Below are positions 10,487 to 20,047 of a stretch of DNA of 47,399 bases, in pieces. The first letter of the stretch is position 1. Each line of letters opens with the position of its first letter. Origin of the DNA: an uncultured Granulosicoccaceae bacterium (GTDB lineage: Bacteria > Pseudomonadota > Gammaproteobacteria > Granulosicoccales > Granulosicoccaceae); NCBI GenBank assembly GCA_938007995.1, contig CALLLW010000011.1, positions 1 to 47,399 on the forward strand. Reading direction: 5' to 3'. Below the pieces are notes generated by a model. That model saw only the letters and a list, made by a program, of their open reading frames with translations. It was not told where the DNA came from and did not search any database. Both the position numbers and the translations under genes were made by a program.

Positions 10487-13400
10487 GGTTACGCAAGCTC
10501 TCCCTCGATCGTTTTGGTCACTTCACCAATCAGCACATCGATTTTGGCAGTGCCACCGACACACCCGACTTTCATATAATTTATGGCTCCAATGAAGCAG
10601 GTAAAACCACCACGATGGAGGCGGCACTCAGGCTGCTCTATGCCTTTCCATTAAGAGAGCCGTATGACTTCAAACATCAGCGGAAAAACCTGCAGGTTTC
10701 GGGTCAGCTTGAAATAGATGGTCAGCTTCACCACTTTACTCGCCTGTCTAAACGTAATAGCTCACTGTTGGATGAGCAGGGAGTCGCACTACCAGAGACC
10801 GCCATCGCCAGCCATCTGGCGGGCCTTTCCGTTGAAGACTATAGAAAACTGTTGTGCCTTGACGATGATACCATTGAACGCGGTGGCGATGAGATCGCAC
10901 AGGCTGAAGGCGATATTGGCCGGCTGTTGTTTTCTGCTGCAGCAGGTGTTGCAGACTTGAGCGAGGTTCTGTCAGAAGTCAGTGACTCGGCAGATAAGCT
11001 CTGGAAAAAACGGGCTAACACAACACGCATTGCTACTTTAAAGCGCGAACTGGCGGCAGTTGAAACCGATATCAGGCAACTGGATGTGACAGCGTCTGGA
11101 TGGCGTAAATTAAAAAAGCAACACGCAGAAGCGCTCAAAACAGAACAAAGCACTCGCGAAATCTGCAAAGCACATCGCATCAAGATATCGCAGATTGAAG
11201 CAAGTTTACGTGCGTTACCGAAGCTTAAGGAACTGGACAGCTTACATTCAGGCATTGCAGCATTTACAAACTACCCCGCGCAGCTTGACTTCGATCCCGA
11301 AGATCTGGTCGCACTGCAAAGTAACGAAGAGATTGTGAAGTCAGACATTGAACGCCTTAATTCAGTTATTGAAACCACACAAGCGCAGCTTGATGAACTG
11401 GAGCGCACGCCAGAGCTTGCTGCATTGTCTGGCCGGCTTGATGATCTGGATGAGCTGCGCGCACGTGATGTAACAGCCGAACAAGACCTTACCCGCAGGC
11501 GTAAGGAAAAAGATGATCAGTTTTTACTGATGCAAAATGCCGTAAGAGAAATCGGTATAGATGATACAACAGACCCGCAGAGTCTGGTTGTAACACCCGC
11601 CGATATCAAAAGAATGGCTGACTTACGGGAAGCTATGCAAGCTGCACAATCCACGCTCGACTCTGAAAAGAATGAACTGGAGATCATTACTGAACGTTAT
11701 GAAAGCAGTACAGAGCAAGCTGAATCGCTTGCTTCACAAAACACTGAAAACACGGTAATTAGTGATCTGCTGGAACAGTACAATACCGAGCATCTATTGC
11801 AGGCTTATTCGAGCGCACAGCAAAGTATTGCAACAGTCGAACAGGCAGCAACCAGAGCCATAGACGAGCTGGCTATCGGTCAGACAAAATTCAGCGCACT
11901 GCCAGCGCCTGCAAGCAGCACTATCAAGGCACAGGAATGGCTCGACAAACACATAGAGCTGGATCGGAAAATCTCTGAATTTGATAGTAAGCTCGCCAAT
12001 CATCGTGAAGAGTGTGACGCATACCGTGCACAACTCGAACAGCTGAAGTCTGGCAGCGCACTTGTTTCTGATACACAGGCAGGTTCGCTCAGAGTCAAAC
12101 GTGACCAACTTTGGCAGAACCATAAAGACGCACTGACCGAAGCCACCGCTCAGCAGTTCGAAGGCGCTATGCATGCACACGACTCCGCCACTGAATCGCG
12201 CATTGTTCACGGCGATGAGCTAGGCGAACTCCGACACAAAGAACAGTCACTGGCTGAAGTAACAGCGCGGCTCACAAGGACTGAACAGCACTCAGGTAAA
12301 CTGAAAGAGCAAAGAACGGTACTTGAACAGGAAGTCAGCCAGGCCGCAGCTTCAGTTGGCATTGCAACTGCGTTAACTCCTGCAGAATGGCTACAGTGGA
12401 TAAAACACTATGAAACTGCAGCCGAATTAGCAAAGGATACTGCTGATCAGAAAAAACAACATGAACCAACTATAGAAAGAATGCAGCAGTTACATGCAGC
12501 GCTATGCAATGCACTGAGTATATCCACACAGGATATCGATGCGGTGATAACGAAAGCGCGAATACAAGCCAAGTCTGAAGCAGAAGCATCAATAGAGCGC
12601 AAAGCGGCGCAGGAAAGACTTAAAGAAGTAGAGCTTGAACTTTCAAAACGCAAGAAAAGGTTACAAAAAGCCGAAGATGAGAAACATAATGCTGATGCAG
12701 CCTGGTCAGCACTGATAGCACAACTATTCGGCAATTCAGGCGTTACTTCTGTACCGGGCTCTGTGCTGGGTGATTCACTGTTGCAATCACTCGATCCGCT
12801 ACGCACCTTGCGAGAAAGACACGATTTGTATCAAAGAACCAGTCAGCGCGTTGAAGCAATGGAATACGATCAGGCTCAGTTCAAAGATGAGTTAACCACG
12901 CTTTGCAATTCACACACAATACCAATGGAGGATTCTGCGGCAGGCACTTTTCTCAAGCTACGCGAACAATCCCGCAAAGCCAGAGAAGTGGAGAATACAG
13001 CGAAAAACCTGACTGAAAAACTGGACAAAGCAAAAGCTGATCTCTACACGCAAACGCAGGCACTTGCGCAACTTACCGGCCAGGTAAAAAATATTAGCAC
13101 TATTTTCCCACCAGACGTCACTACCGATAGCCTGCAATCGCTACGAAAAGCTGCAATGAGTGCACAACAGGTTATTAAAGATCGCGCCGAGTGCAATAAG
13201 CTTACGCACCTTATTACCAGCGAGATGAATGCCAACAGCATTACTGACGCCCGTGCCATGCTGCAGAGCACCTCTGAGGCAGAATTGCAGGCTGAAGCCG
13301 AAGCCACCAAAGCCGAACTTGAAAACGCAACACAGCAAGCTGATCATGCGATAGAGGCACGCACACTGGCTGAAAAAGCACTGTCTGATATCGATGGCGA

Positions 13401-13941
13401 CGCTGAAATAGCCACGCTGAATGAGCGCAAAGCTACAATCGAATTGCAGCTTGAAGAAGCTGCAATGCAGTACCTTACCTTGTCACTTGGCCACAGACTT
13501 GCGGACACCGCAATTCACCGCTACAGAGACAAACATCGCAGCGGCATGATGGAGGCAACACAGCGCTGTTTTAAAGCACTGACTCAAGGCAAATATCCAA
13601 CACTGACAACAGAGCCGGAAGCCGGTAAAGAAACACTGCTGGCGGTAGACAAAGCAGGCATCTCAAAACGCGTGGACGCACTATCTAAAGGCACCCGCTT
13701 TCAACTCTATCTGGCACTGCGTGCAGCCGCACACGAGCAAATGGTGAAGCAAGGCACCCGCCTGCCCTTTTTCTGTGACGATATCTTCGAAACATTCGAT
13801 GAGCGGCGCACCAGCGCTGCCTGTCAGGTGATGGAACAAATCGGCCAACAAGGGCAAGCCATCTACCTGACCCATCATCAGCACGTGGTAGACATCGCTG
13901 TAGATGTTTGTACAGTGGCTCCGACAATCCATAAGATCTAG
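10483..13941 (+). CDS. SbcC/YhaN-like SMC-type ATPase
   Basis: This is a 1152-residue Rad50/SbcC-like ATPase. Residues 1-45 hold the N-terminal half of the ABC head, with Walker A YGSNEAGKTTTME at 34-46. The middle is a long Glu/Gln/Lys/Ala-rich coiled coil. The last 120 residues carry the signature segment LSKGTRFQLYLALR and Walker B PFFCDDIFETFD, followed by a switch-type THHQHVVDIA. No CXXC zinc hook is visible between the coiled-coil arms, which fits the YhaN/AAA_27 type rather than true SbcC. It is coupled to the nuclease gene by a 4-bp overlap. The pair likely forms a nuclease-ATPase complex for DNA double-strand-break ends. Confidence 0.88.
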   Translation: MRLRKLSLDRFGHFTNQHIDFGSATDTPDFHIIYGSNEAGKTTTMEAALRLLYAFPLREPYDFKHQRKNLQVSGQLEIDGQLHHFTRLSKRNSSLLDEQGVALPETAIASHLAGLSVEDYRKLLCLDDDTIERGGDEIAQAEGDIGRLLFSAAAGVADLSEVLSEVSDSADKLWKKRANTTRIATLKRELAAVETDIRQLDVTASGWRKLKKQHAEALKTEQSTREICKAHRIKISQIEASLRALPKLKELDSLHSGIAAFTNYPAQLDFDPEDLVALQSNEEIVKSDIERLNSVIETTQAQLDELERTPELAALSGRLDDLDELRARDVTAEQDLTRRRKEKDDQFLLMQNAVREIGIDDTTDPQSLVVTPADIKRMADLREAMQAAQSTLDSEKNELEIITERYESSTEQAESLASQNTENTVISDLLEQYNTEHLLQAYSSAQQSIATVEQAATRAIDELAIGQTKFSALPAPASSTIKAQEWLDKHIELDRKISEFDSKLANHREECDAYRAQLEQLKSGSALVSDTQAGSLRVKRDQLWQNHKDALTEATAQQFEGAMHAHDSATESRIVHGDELGELRHKEQSLAEVTARLTRTEQHSGKLKEQRTVLEQEVSQAAASVGIATALTPAEWLQWIKHYETAAELAKDTADQKKQHEPTIERMQQLHAALCNALSISTQDIDAVITKARIQAKSEAEASIERKAAQERLKEVELELSKRKKRLQKAEDEKHNADAAWSALIAQLFGNSGVTSVPGSVLGDSLLQSLDPLRTLRERHDLYQRTSQRVEAMEYDQAQFKDELTTLCNSHTIPMEDSAAGTFLKLREQSRKAREVENTAKNLTEKLDKAKADLYTQTQALAQLTGQVKNISTIFPPDVTTDSLQSLRKAAMSAQQVIKDRAECNKLTHLITSEMNANSITDARAMLQSTSEAELQAEAEATKAELENATQQADHAIEARTLAEKALSDIDGDAEIATLNERKATIELQLEEAAMQYLTLSLGHRLADTAIHRYRDKHRSGMMEATQRCFKALTQGKYPTLTTEPEAGKETLLAVDKAGISKRVDALSKGTRFQLYLALRAAAHEQMVKQGTRLPFFCDDIFETFDERRTSAACQVMEQIGQQGQAIYLTHHQHVVDIAVDVCTVAPTIHKI

Positions 13942-14068
13942 CGCCAGCGCCGCACAGGCTGGGGCACTTGCGCAGTTAAGCGCATCACAACAACGCTCCA
14001 GCAACGTTTAAGATTTGCCCCAGGCTGTCGATATCCCGCGCGAGAATAAACACAGCAAAGGTGATTGT

Positions 14069-14245
14069 ATGACCCCCGGGGGAAAACAGAACGGAGATCT
14101 CTGGCAAGATTTTATGCAGGACGATGAACCGGACTACGTGCAGAAAAGTGACGTTGCAGACGGTAGCGAATGGACAGGTGCTTTTGATCGTCGCTCTAAA
14201 CCACGAGATGAAACACCACGCGGGAATCACGGTCCTGCAGACTAA
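14069..14245 (+). CDS. Small hypothetical protein (58 aa)
   Basis: I do not recognise this short hydrophilic, acidic protein, which begins MTPGGKQNGDLWQDFMQDD and has no membrane segment or signal. The frame extends upstream to a TTG at 14015. The ATG at 14069 is preferred because AGGTGA lies 5-6 nt before it. It lies on the same strand about 130 bp after the SbcC-like ATPase and could be cotranscribed with it. It may be a real orphan gene or a chance frame; the well-placed ribosome binding site favours a gene. Confidence 0.45.
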   Translation: MTPGGKQNGDLWQDFMQDDEPDYVQKSDVADGSEWTGAFDRRSKPRDETPRGNHGPAD

Positions 14246-14493
14246 AACGAGATTTAGAAACATATCTGATGCGGCGCTTAGTACCTGAGCGCCACTTTAC
14301 GAAGCTGACCGACACATTCAGGCTTCAGTTTCGATTCCCTCGCATCACGTGACTACATCATCCACTCCCTGTGGTACTCTCCGGCAGTACGGCGGTCTTT
14401 CGCACGATATCTATAGCCGTCATTCTTCATACCAGCCGGCGGGTTGTTTACCGTGGCAAAATCAGTCTCTAAAACGAGTAAGCACACAGCCAC

Positions 14494-15732
14494 ATGAATA
14501 CCGGCGCAGGCGAACAGGTTCTGAAGTACATTGAAATGCTTGCACAGATTTCAGAAGAAGATGACAAGCTCACCCGTCTGTCACTAACTGAACAGCACAG
14601 GCAGGCCAATGCACTTGTTGGCAAACTGATGGAAAGTATCGGTATGCAAGTTCGTACTGATGCGATTGGGAACATCACAGGACGGCTGCAGGGATCATCT
14701 GATCAACGTGCGTTGCTGCTGGGCTCTCATCTTGACTCGGTTCGTGACGCAGGTAAGTTTGACGGGCCGCTCGGTGTGATTGCACCGATTGTCTGCATGG
14801 AGTCATTAAAAGCTGAAGGTATCGCTCTACCCTACTCAATAGAAATTATCGGTTTCTGTGACGAAGAAGGTGTGCGATTTCCATCGACGCTGCTCGGCTC
14901 AAGAGCGTTGGCTGGCACGCTTGATCCTGCGGTTCTGCAAGAGCGCGACACTGATGATATCAGCATAGCTTCGGCACTTGAATCATTTGGCCAAAACCCA
15001 ACCGATATAAAAACAGCACAACGCAAGCCGGATGATTTTCTGGGCTTTGTGGAAGTCCACATCGAACAGGGACCGGTACTTGAAAAAGAAAACCTGCCAG
15101 TCGGTCTGGTGACGGCAATCTCGGGTGCTGCAAGATACACCATCACCGTAACTGGCATGGCAGGCCACGCTGGCACTGTACCCATGGGGCTTAGAAAAGA
15201 TGCACTGGTTGCCGCTTCCGAGTGTATTGTTGAGATAGAGCAGATCTGCCAGTCATACAACAATGTTGTCGGTACAGTTGGCACAATTCAGTCTATGCCC
15301 GGGGCAGGTAATGTTATCCCCGGGCAGGTTGAGTTTTCTCTTGACTTGCGATCAAGCGACGACAGCACTCGCACTGATGCTGAACAACAGATTTATCAAT
15401 CCATAGAAGCAATCACTTTAAAGCGACAACTCACTTTTGATATACAAAAAACCTATGAAGCGGCAGGCGTTACCTGCGACCAATGGCTGAGCAATCAACT
15501 GGGTAGCGCGATTCAAAATGCCGGTTACTCATTGTGTGCACTACCCAGCGGAGCCGGTCATGATGCAATGGCTATTGCAGATCTTACCCGCGTTGCAATG
15601 TTGTTTGTTCGCTGTACCGATGGCATCAGCCATCATCCAGATGAACATATCACTGTAGAAGATGCTGAAGCAGCAGTACAGGTACTCAAGCATTTACTGG
15701 TGAAATTCCAACCACATGCTGACAAGTCATGA
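14494..15732 (+). CDS. allC: Allantoate amidohydrolase
   Basis: This 412-residue M20-family Zn/Mn hydrolase matches the allantoate amidohydrolase / N-carbamoyl amino-acid hydrolase group. Metal ligands are visible as H79 in GSHLDSV, D90 in GKFDGPLG, the E124-E125 pair in FCDEEGVRFPS, a His in VEVHIEQGPVLE, and a late His in ISHHPDEH. AllC hydrolyses allantoate to (S)-ureidoglycine, ammonia and CO2. The family also contains beta-ureidopropionase and carbamoylase relatives, but the following carbamate kinase, pucG and allGFH genes favour allantoate. Its stop overlaps the carbamate kinase start by 4 bp (ATGA), so the two are translationally coupled. No allantoinase (allB) or transporter lies in the window. 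Confidence 0.87.
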   Translation: MNTGAGEQVLKYIEMLAQISEEDDKLTRLSLTEQHRQANALVGKLMESIGMQVRTDAIGNITGRLQGSSDQRALLLGSHLDSVRDAGKFDGPLGVIAPIVCMESLKAEGIALPYSIEIIGFCDEEGVRFPSTLLGSRALAGTLDPAVLQERDTDDISIASALESFGQNPTDIKTAQRKPDDFLGFVEVHIEQGPVLEKENLPVGLVTAISGAARYTITVTGMAGHAGTVPMGLRKDALVAASECIVEIEQICQSYNNVVGTVGTIQSMPGAGNVIPGQVEFSLDLRSSDDSTRTDAEQQIYQSIEAITLKRQLTFDIQKTYEAAGVTCDQWLSNQLGSAIQNAGYSLCALPSGAGHDAMAIADLTRVAMLFVRCTDGISHHPDEHITVEDAEAAVQVLKHLLVKFQPHADKS

Positions 15733-16685
15733 CTAAAGACCGGATTCTTATCGCGATTGGCGGCAATGCCATTCACCCTACCCGCCGACCCGGCACGGTA
15801 GATCAACAGATTGAGTTTGCGGTAAAAACCGGCAACGCACTGCTACCGCTCATGACTGGCGACAACGAACTGGTTATCACCCATGGCAACGGACCGGTGG
15901 TTGGCAAAATTCTAATGCGTCAGATTCTTTCTCGCGAAGAAGTGCCACCGATGAGTATGGATGTGTGTGTTGCTCACAGCCAGGGCGGCATTGCCTATCT
16001 GCTGATGCAGAACCTTGAAAATACCCTGCGCCTGAATGGCAACCAGCGCCACGTGGTTTGCCTGTTGACGCAAGTTGAAGTTGATCCGAACGATCCCGCT
16101 TTTACCAACCCGACCAAACCGGTTGGCGCTTTCTATTCTGAACAGGAAGCCAGAGACATTGGCGACAAATACGGCTGGACCATGAAAGAAGACTCTGGTC
16201 GAGGCTGGCGTTATGTCGTGCCATCACCACGACCACAGCACATTGTTGATATCTCTCTTATTGAAACTCTGGCAAAGAGCGGCGCGGTGGTTATTGCCGG
16301 TGGCGGCGGAGGTATTCCGGTGGTGCGCAATGCCGATGGCAGTCGTCATGGTGTCGAAGCAGTGATCGACAAAGATTTAAGCTCTGCGCATATGGCCAAC
16401 GTGCTGGGTATTGAAACGCTGATGATTCTGACTGCAGTAGACAAGGTGTATACTAATTTCGGCCAGGCCAGTCAAAAGGCGCTGACTAACGTTAACCTTG
16501 AAGAAGTCAGCACGCTGTTTGATAACGGCGAGTTCACCGATGGCAGTATGGGGCCCAAAATAGAGGCGTGTATTAATTTTCTGCGCGGTGGCGGCAAAAG
16601 AGCCGTGATTGCCCACCTTGATGACGCAGAAGCAGCAATTAATGGTCACGCTGGAACGCAAATAACCAATGAAAAATCCGACTGA
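15729..16685 (+). CDS. arcC: Carbamate kinase
   Basis: This amino-acid-kinase-family protein of 318 residues converts carbamoyl phosphate plus ADP to ATP and carbamate, which decays to ammonia and CO2. Visible signatures are AIGGNAI at the N-terminus, THGNGPVVG, a conserved SQGGIAYLL helix, VIAGGGGGIPV, and the C-terminal FTDGSMGPKIEA segment. Length matches the family norm of about 310. Next to allC and the allGFH genes, it most likely serves purine degradation, collecting carbamoyl phosphate released from oxalurate, as AllK (YbcF) does in the E. coli allantoin cluster. The arginine deiminase pathway is the usual alternative, but no arcA or arcB is near. It starts inside the allC stop. Confidence 0.92.
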   Translation: MTKDRILIAIGGNAIHPTRRPGTVDQQIEFAVKTGNALLPLMTGDNELVITHGNGPVVGKILMRQILSREEVPPMSMDVCVAHSQGGIAYLLMQNLENTLRLNGNQRHVVCLLTQVEVDPNDPAFTNPTKPVGAFYSEQEARDIGDKYGWTMKEDSGRGWRYVVPSPRPQHIVDISLIETLAKSGAVVIAGGGGGIPVVRNADGSRHGVEAVIDKDLSSAHMANVLGIETLMILTAVDKVYTNFGQASQKALTNVNLEEVSTLFDNGEFTDGSMGPKIEACINFLRGGGKRAVIAHLDDAEAAINGHAGTQITNEKSD

Positions 16686-16711
16686 TAGCCAGCGGATTCT
16701 TAATGTAGGCT

Positions 16712-16945
16712 CTACTGACGCGGCACCAGTACTCCGTCAATGATATGTACAACACCCACTGATGTTTCCGGATCAAAATTCGAATCACCTATAATCACAT
16801 CGATACTATCCTCTGGCACAAGAACTCGGGCAGTAACAGCTACCCCGGTAAGCGCAGTGTCTGATCTTACAGTAAACATGGATTACCCCACTAATGTAGT
16901 GAACTCGCCAGTCACCTCAAATCCAAACGTAACATCATCCAGAAG
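16712..16945 (-). pseudogene. Decayed fasciclin (FAS1)-domain gene remnant
   Basis: Reading the minus strand from 16945 down to the TAG at 16712-16714 gives a FAS1-like C-terminal half. It contains FTTLVG, an in-frame TAA at 16883-16885, MFTVRSDT, and the hallmark end GVVHIIDGVLVPRQ. The family's usual ending is NGVVHVIDGVLLP, so the match is clear. The upstream half is missing: there is a stop at 16946-16948 and no start. FAS1 proteins are secreted or surface adhesion domains. This copy is interrupted and truncated, and lies in the 681-bp space between the carbamate kinase and pucG on the opposite strand, so it is probably non-functional. Confidence 0.55.
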
Positions 16946-17366
16946 TCAGCACGTAAACTGACCCCACGAATAGACATGGCATGTACAAATGGCATGATCC
17001 CCGGCCGGCTTCGCACTTCAACTGAAAAGCCGTTACACATAACACAGGCAATACTCAATAGTCTCTCAAAGATGATGAAATGAGCCCCTGATCGCTAAAG
17101 AATGTCAGTCATAGCAGCTCTGCGATAGACTGCCAAAAGCACCGCGACCGTCCCTACATCCACGCCGGAGCCAGAACTACCCCGCAGCAAATTTCGCACT
17201 GCTGCAGATCACCCTTTGCCCGGGCACAGCGAGTTCACGCGTTCATTGCTAGTTTAAAGACGGAATACCACGGTTTATCGCACAGATACCAGTCCCCGCG
17301 GTTCATTCGACCTGCTTTACATATTATGATGTCTTAAACTATCTGCCGTTTCTGGCCCGGTGAACT
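16946..17366. other. Intergenic stretch upstream of pucG
   Basis: About 420 bp lie between the FAS1 remnant and pucG. I see no gene, repeat or recognisable operator. A GGTGA precedes the pucG ATG by 5 nt and is its ribosome binding site. An AT-rich patch near 17318-17340 could hold a -10 element, but I cannot pair it with a -35. The stretch must contain a separate promoter for pucG-allGFH unless transcription continues from allC-arcC. Confidence 0.4.
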
Positions 17367-18620
17367 ATGCAAGAACTCTTTGATGATCTGAACCCGCCCG
17401 TTCGACGCCTGATGGGCCCGGGCCCGGTCGATGTTGACCCGCGTGTACTGAATGCGATGTCAATGCCGATGCTGGGGCAGTTTGATCCGCATTTTACCGA
17501 AAACATGAATGAAATCATGTCTCTGTATCGCGGTATTTTCTGTACCGAAAACCAGTGGACGATGCTGGTCGACGGCACCGCCCGCGCCGGCATCGAAGCT
17601 TTAATGGTTTCGGTACTTTCACCGGGCGACAAAATACTGGTGCCGGTGTTTGGCCGCTTCGGCCACCTGCTCAGTGAAATCGCCACGCGCTGCCGCGCCG
17701 AAGTGGTCACTATCCACACCGAATGGGGTACGGTGTTTGATGCACAGCAGGTGGAAGATGCAATAAAAAAGCATCGGCCCAGAGTGCTCGCCTGTGTGCA
17801 GGGTGATACCTCCACCACCATGGCGCAGCCGCTCGATCAGATTGGCAAAATCTGTCGCGCCAATGATGTATTGATTTGCGTTGACGCCACTGCATCAATC
17901 ACCGGCATGCCGCTACTTACTGATGAATGGCAGATTGATGGAGTGACTGCGGGACTGCAAAAGTGTTTATCCGGTCCACCGGGCATAGCGCCAATCACCA
18001 TCAATGAGCGGATAGCATCACTGGTGCGCTCACGTAAACACATTGAAGAAGGTATTCGACCCGATGATTATCAAGCGGCTGATGGCGAGATGATTCAGTC
18101 CAACTACTTTGATCTGTCGATGATCATGGATTACTGGAGCCCGGCACGACTTAACCATCACACTGAAGCTACGTCTATGCTATACGCTGCACGTGAGTGC
18201 GCGCGCATTGTCTTAAAAGAAGGCTGGGGTAATCGCTTTGCGCGTCATAACCAAACCAGCGAGGCGCTGGTAAATGGCTTAAGGGCCATGGATCTTAAAG
18301 TCTTTGGTGATTTGAACAACAAGATGCCCAATGTAACCGGTGTCTATATTCCTGCAAGCGTTGAAGGCGATAAAGTTCGCGGTGAAATGCTGAACGATTA
18401 CGGCATAGAGATTGGCACCTCTTTCGGGCCATTGCACGGCAAGATCTGGCGCATCGGTACCATGGGTTTTGGCTGTCGTAAAGACAACGTGTTGACCTGC
18501 CTGGCCGCCCTTGAAATGACGCTACGCCGCAACGGCCACAGTGCCACAGCAGGTGCCGGGGTTGATGCCGCACTGGCGGTTTACAACAACGAATCAAACA
18601 CCACCAGAATGGTCAGCTGA
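17367..18620 (+). CDS. pucG: (S)-ureidoglycine:glyoxylate aminotransferase
   Basis: This class-V PLP-dependent aminotransferase has 417 residues and resembles PucG and serine/alanine:glyoxylate aminotransferases. The start RRLMGPGPVDVDPRVL, the cofactor Asp in CVDATASITG (D173), and the Schiff-base lysine in TAGLQKCLSGPPG (K199) are intact. PucG transfers the amino group of ureidoglycine to glyoxylate, giving oxalurate (N-carbamoyl-2-oxoglycine) and glycine. By sequence alone it could be another alanine- or serine-glyoxylate enzyme. The PucG assignment rests on its place between allC/arcC and allGFH: only 2 bp separate it from allG. If correct, it supplies the oxalurate used by the following three genes. 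Confidence 0.83.
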   Translation: MQELFDDLNPPVRRLMGPGPVDVDPRVLNAMSMPMLGQFDPHFTENMNEIMSLYRGIFCTENQWTMLVDGTARAGIEALMVSVLSPGDKILVPVFGRFGHLLSEIATRCRAEVVTIHTEWGTVFDAQQVEDAIKKHRPRVLACVQGDTSTTMAQPLDQIGKICRANDVLICVDATASITGMPLLTDEWQIDGVTAGLQKCLSGPPGIAPITINERIASLVRSRKHIEEGIRPDDYQAADGEMIQSNYFDLSMIMDYWSPARLNHHTEATSMLYAARECARIVLKEGWGNRFARHNQTSEALVNGLRAMDLKVFGDLNNKMPNVTGVYIPASVEGDKVRGEMLNDYGIEIGTSFGPLHGKIWRIGTMGFGCRKDNVLTCLAALEMTLRRNGHSATAGAGVDAALAVYNNESNTTRMVS

Positions 18621-18622
18621 CT

Positions 18623-20047
18623 ATGACTGCAAGTGACTTACTCAGTGACGGGCCGAGCGTCATTGGCGTGGGATTGCAGGGCTTTATAGATGATCTGAAC
18701 TCACAGGGATATTCTGCCTCTGCTATTGATTGGCGCCCGCCCGCGTCTAAAAACATTGAAGCGCTGGCTGCCGCCGATACGCTCAGCAGTGGCAACATTG
18801 CAGAAACAATCAAAACAGCCAACGCCACTGCAATAGAACGAATGCACAGCGCTGAACCGGTATTGATTGATGTGAGGCTCGCGGCTGATGTTATCGAAGG
18901 ACTACAGGATCACAAAATTCTGCATGCAGGCCCGCCTATCGAATGGCAGAACATGTGTGGCCCGATGCAGGGTGCGATAGCCGGTGCGATTGTGCTCGAA
19001 GGCTGGGCAAAGAATCTTGACGCTGCGTTTAAACTGGCCGACAGCGATAAAATCACTTTTGAACCCAATCATCATCACAATGCCGTCGGCCCGATGACCG
19101 GCATCGTCACGCAATCCATGCCATTAATGGTGGTAGAAAACAAAACCTTCGGCAACGAAAGCTATTGCGCTATTAACGAAGGTTTAGGCAAGGTGATGCG
19201 CTTCGGTGGTAATGACGAATCTGTACTGGATAGGTTGCGCTGGCTTGAATCAACTCTTGGGCCACTGCTGGCCGATACCCTGTTGGCCTGCGATGGCATC
19301 GGGCTTAAAAACATTATCTCGCGCGGCCTTTCCATGGGTGATGAAATGCATCAGCGCAATGTTGCCTGCACCAGTTTATTACTACGTGAAATAGCGCCAA
19401 CCATGGCCCGCGTTGGTGAACCGGATACCGTTAGTGAAGCGCTGGCGTTTATCGCCGGTAACGATCAGTTCTTTTTAAACGTAGCGATGGCCATGGGTAA
19501 GGCGATTATGGATCCTGTACGCGATATCGAAGGATCTTCAGTAGTCACTGCCATGTGCAGAAACGGTACCGAGTTTGGCATCAGAGTCAGTGGCTGTGGT
19601 GATCAGTGGTTTACCGCACCGGTCGAGATGCCGCGCGGTTTGTATTTTCCGGGCTTCACTGAGAAAGATGCCAACCCTGATATGGGTGACTCCACCATTG
19701 TAGAAACCATTGGCCTCGGTGGCTTTGCAATGGCGGCATCACCCGCCGTTGCAGGATTTGTAGGTGCAGGTGGTGCTGCTGACGCAGTGACCTATACCAA
19801 TCAGATGTCAGAGATCACTTGCACCCGTAATCCGGAGTGGACCATACCGGCGATCGACTTTGCCGGCGTACCTTCCGGTATAGATATCTGCAAAGTGATG
19901 CATTCAGGCATGACACCAACAATCAATACCGGTATCGCACACCGCGAGCCCGGCATTGGTCAGGTGGGCGCTGGTGTGGTGAATGCACCACTCGGTTGCT
20001 TTGAACAAGCTTGTATTGCACTTTCTGAAAGGCTATCTGTATCGTGA
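18623..20047 (+). CDS. allG: DUF1116 protein, oxamic transcarbamylase subunit AllG (YlbE-like)
   Basis: This DUF1116 protein has 474 residues and is homologous to E. coli YlbE. Typical segments are NMCGPMQGAIAGAIVLEGWA, FEPNHHHNAVGPMTGI and FGNESYCAINEGLGKVMRFGG. In E. coli, ylbE together with fdrA and ylbF has been reported to encode oxamic transcarbamylase (AllG, AllF, AllH), which splits oxalurate phosphorolytically into oxamate and carbamoyl phosphate. All three partners are present here in the order G-F-H. The gene starts 2 bp after pucG, and its TGA overlaps the GTG start of allF by 3 bases, indicating tight coupling. The catalytic role of each subunit is not visible from the sequence. 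Confidence 0.85.
   Translation: MTASDLLSDGPSVIGVGLQGFIDDLNSQGYSASAIDWRPPASKNIEALAAADTLSSGNIAETIKTANATAIERMHSAEPVLIDVRLAADVIEGLQDHKILHAGPPIEWQNMCGPMQGAIAGAIVLEGWAKNLDAAFKLADSDKITFEPNHHHNAVGPMTGIVTQSMPLMVVENKTFGNESYCAINEGLGKVMRFGGNDESVLDRLRWLESTLGPLLADTLLACDGIGLKNIISRGLSMGDEMHQRNVACTSLLLREIAPTMARVGEPDTVSEALAFIAGNDQFFLNVAMAMGKAIMDPVRDIEGSSVVTAMCRNGTEFGIRVSGCGDQWFTAPVEMPRGLYFPGFTEKDANPDMGDSTIVETIGLGGFAMAASPAVAGFVGAGGAADAVTYTNQMSEITCTRNPEWTIPAIDFAGVPSGIDICKVMHSGMTPTINTGIAHREPGIGQVGAGVVNAPLGCFEQACIALSERLSVS

Noticed and set aside
16740..16961. 73-residue plus-strand open frame after the carbamate kinase
   Set aside because: It is the opposite strand of the FAS1 relic; its Ser/Thr-rich composition reflects that antisense position and there is no ribosome binding site.
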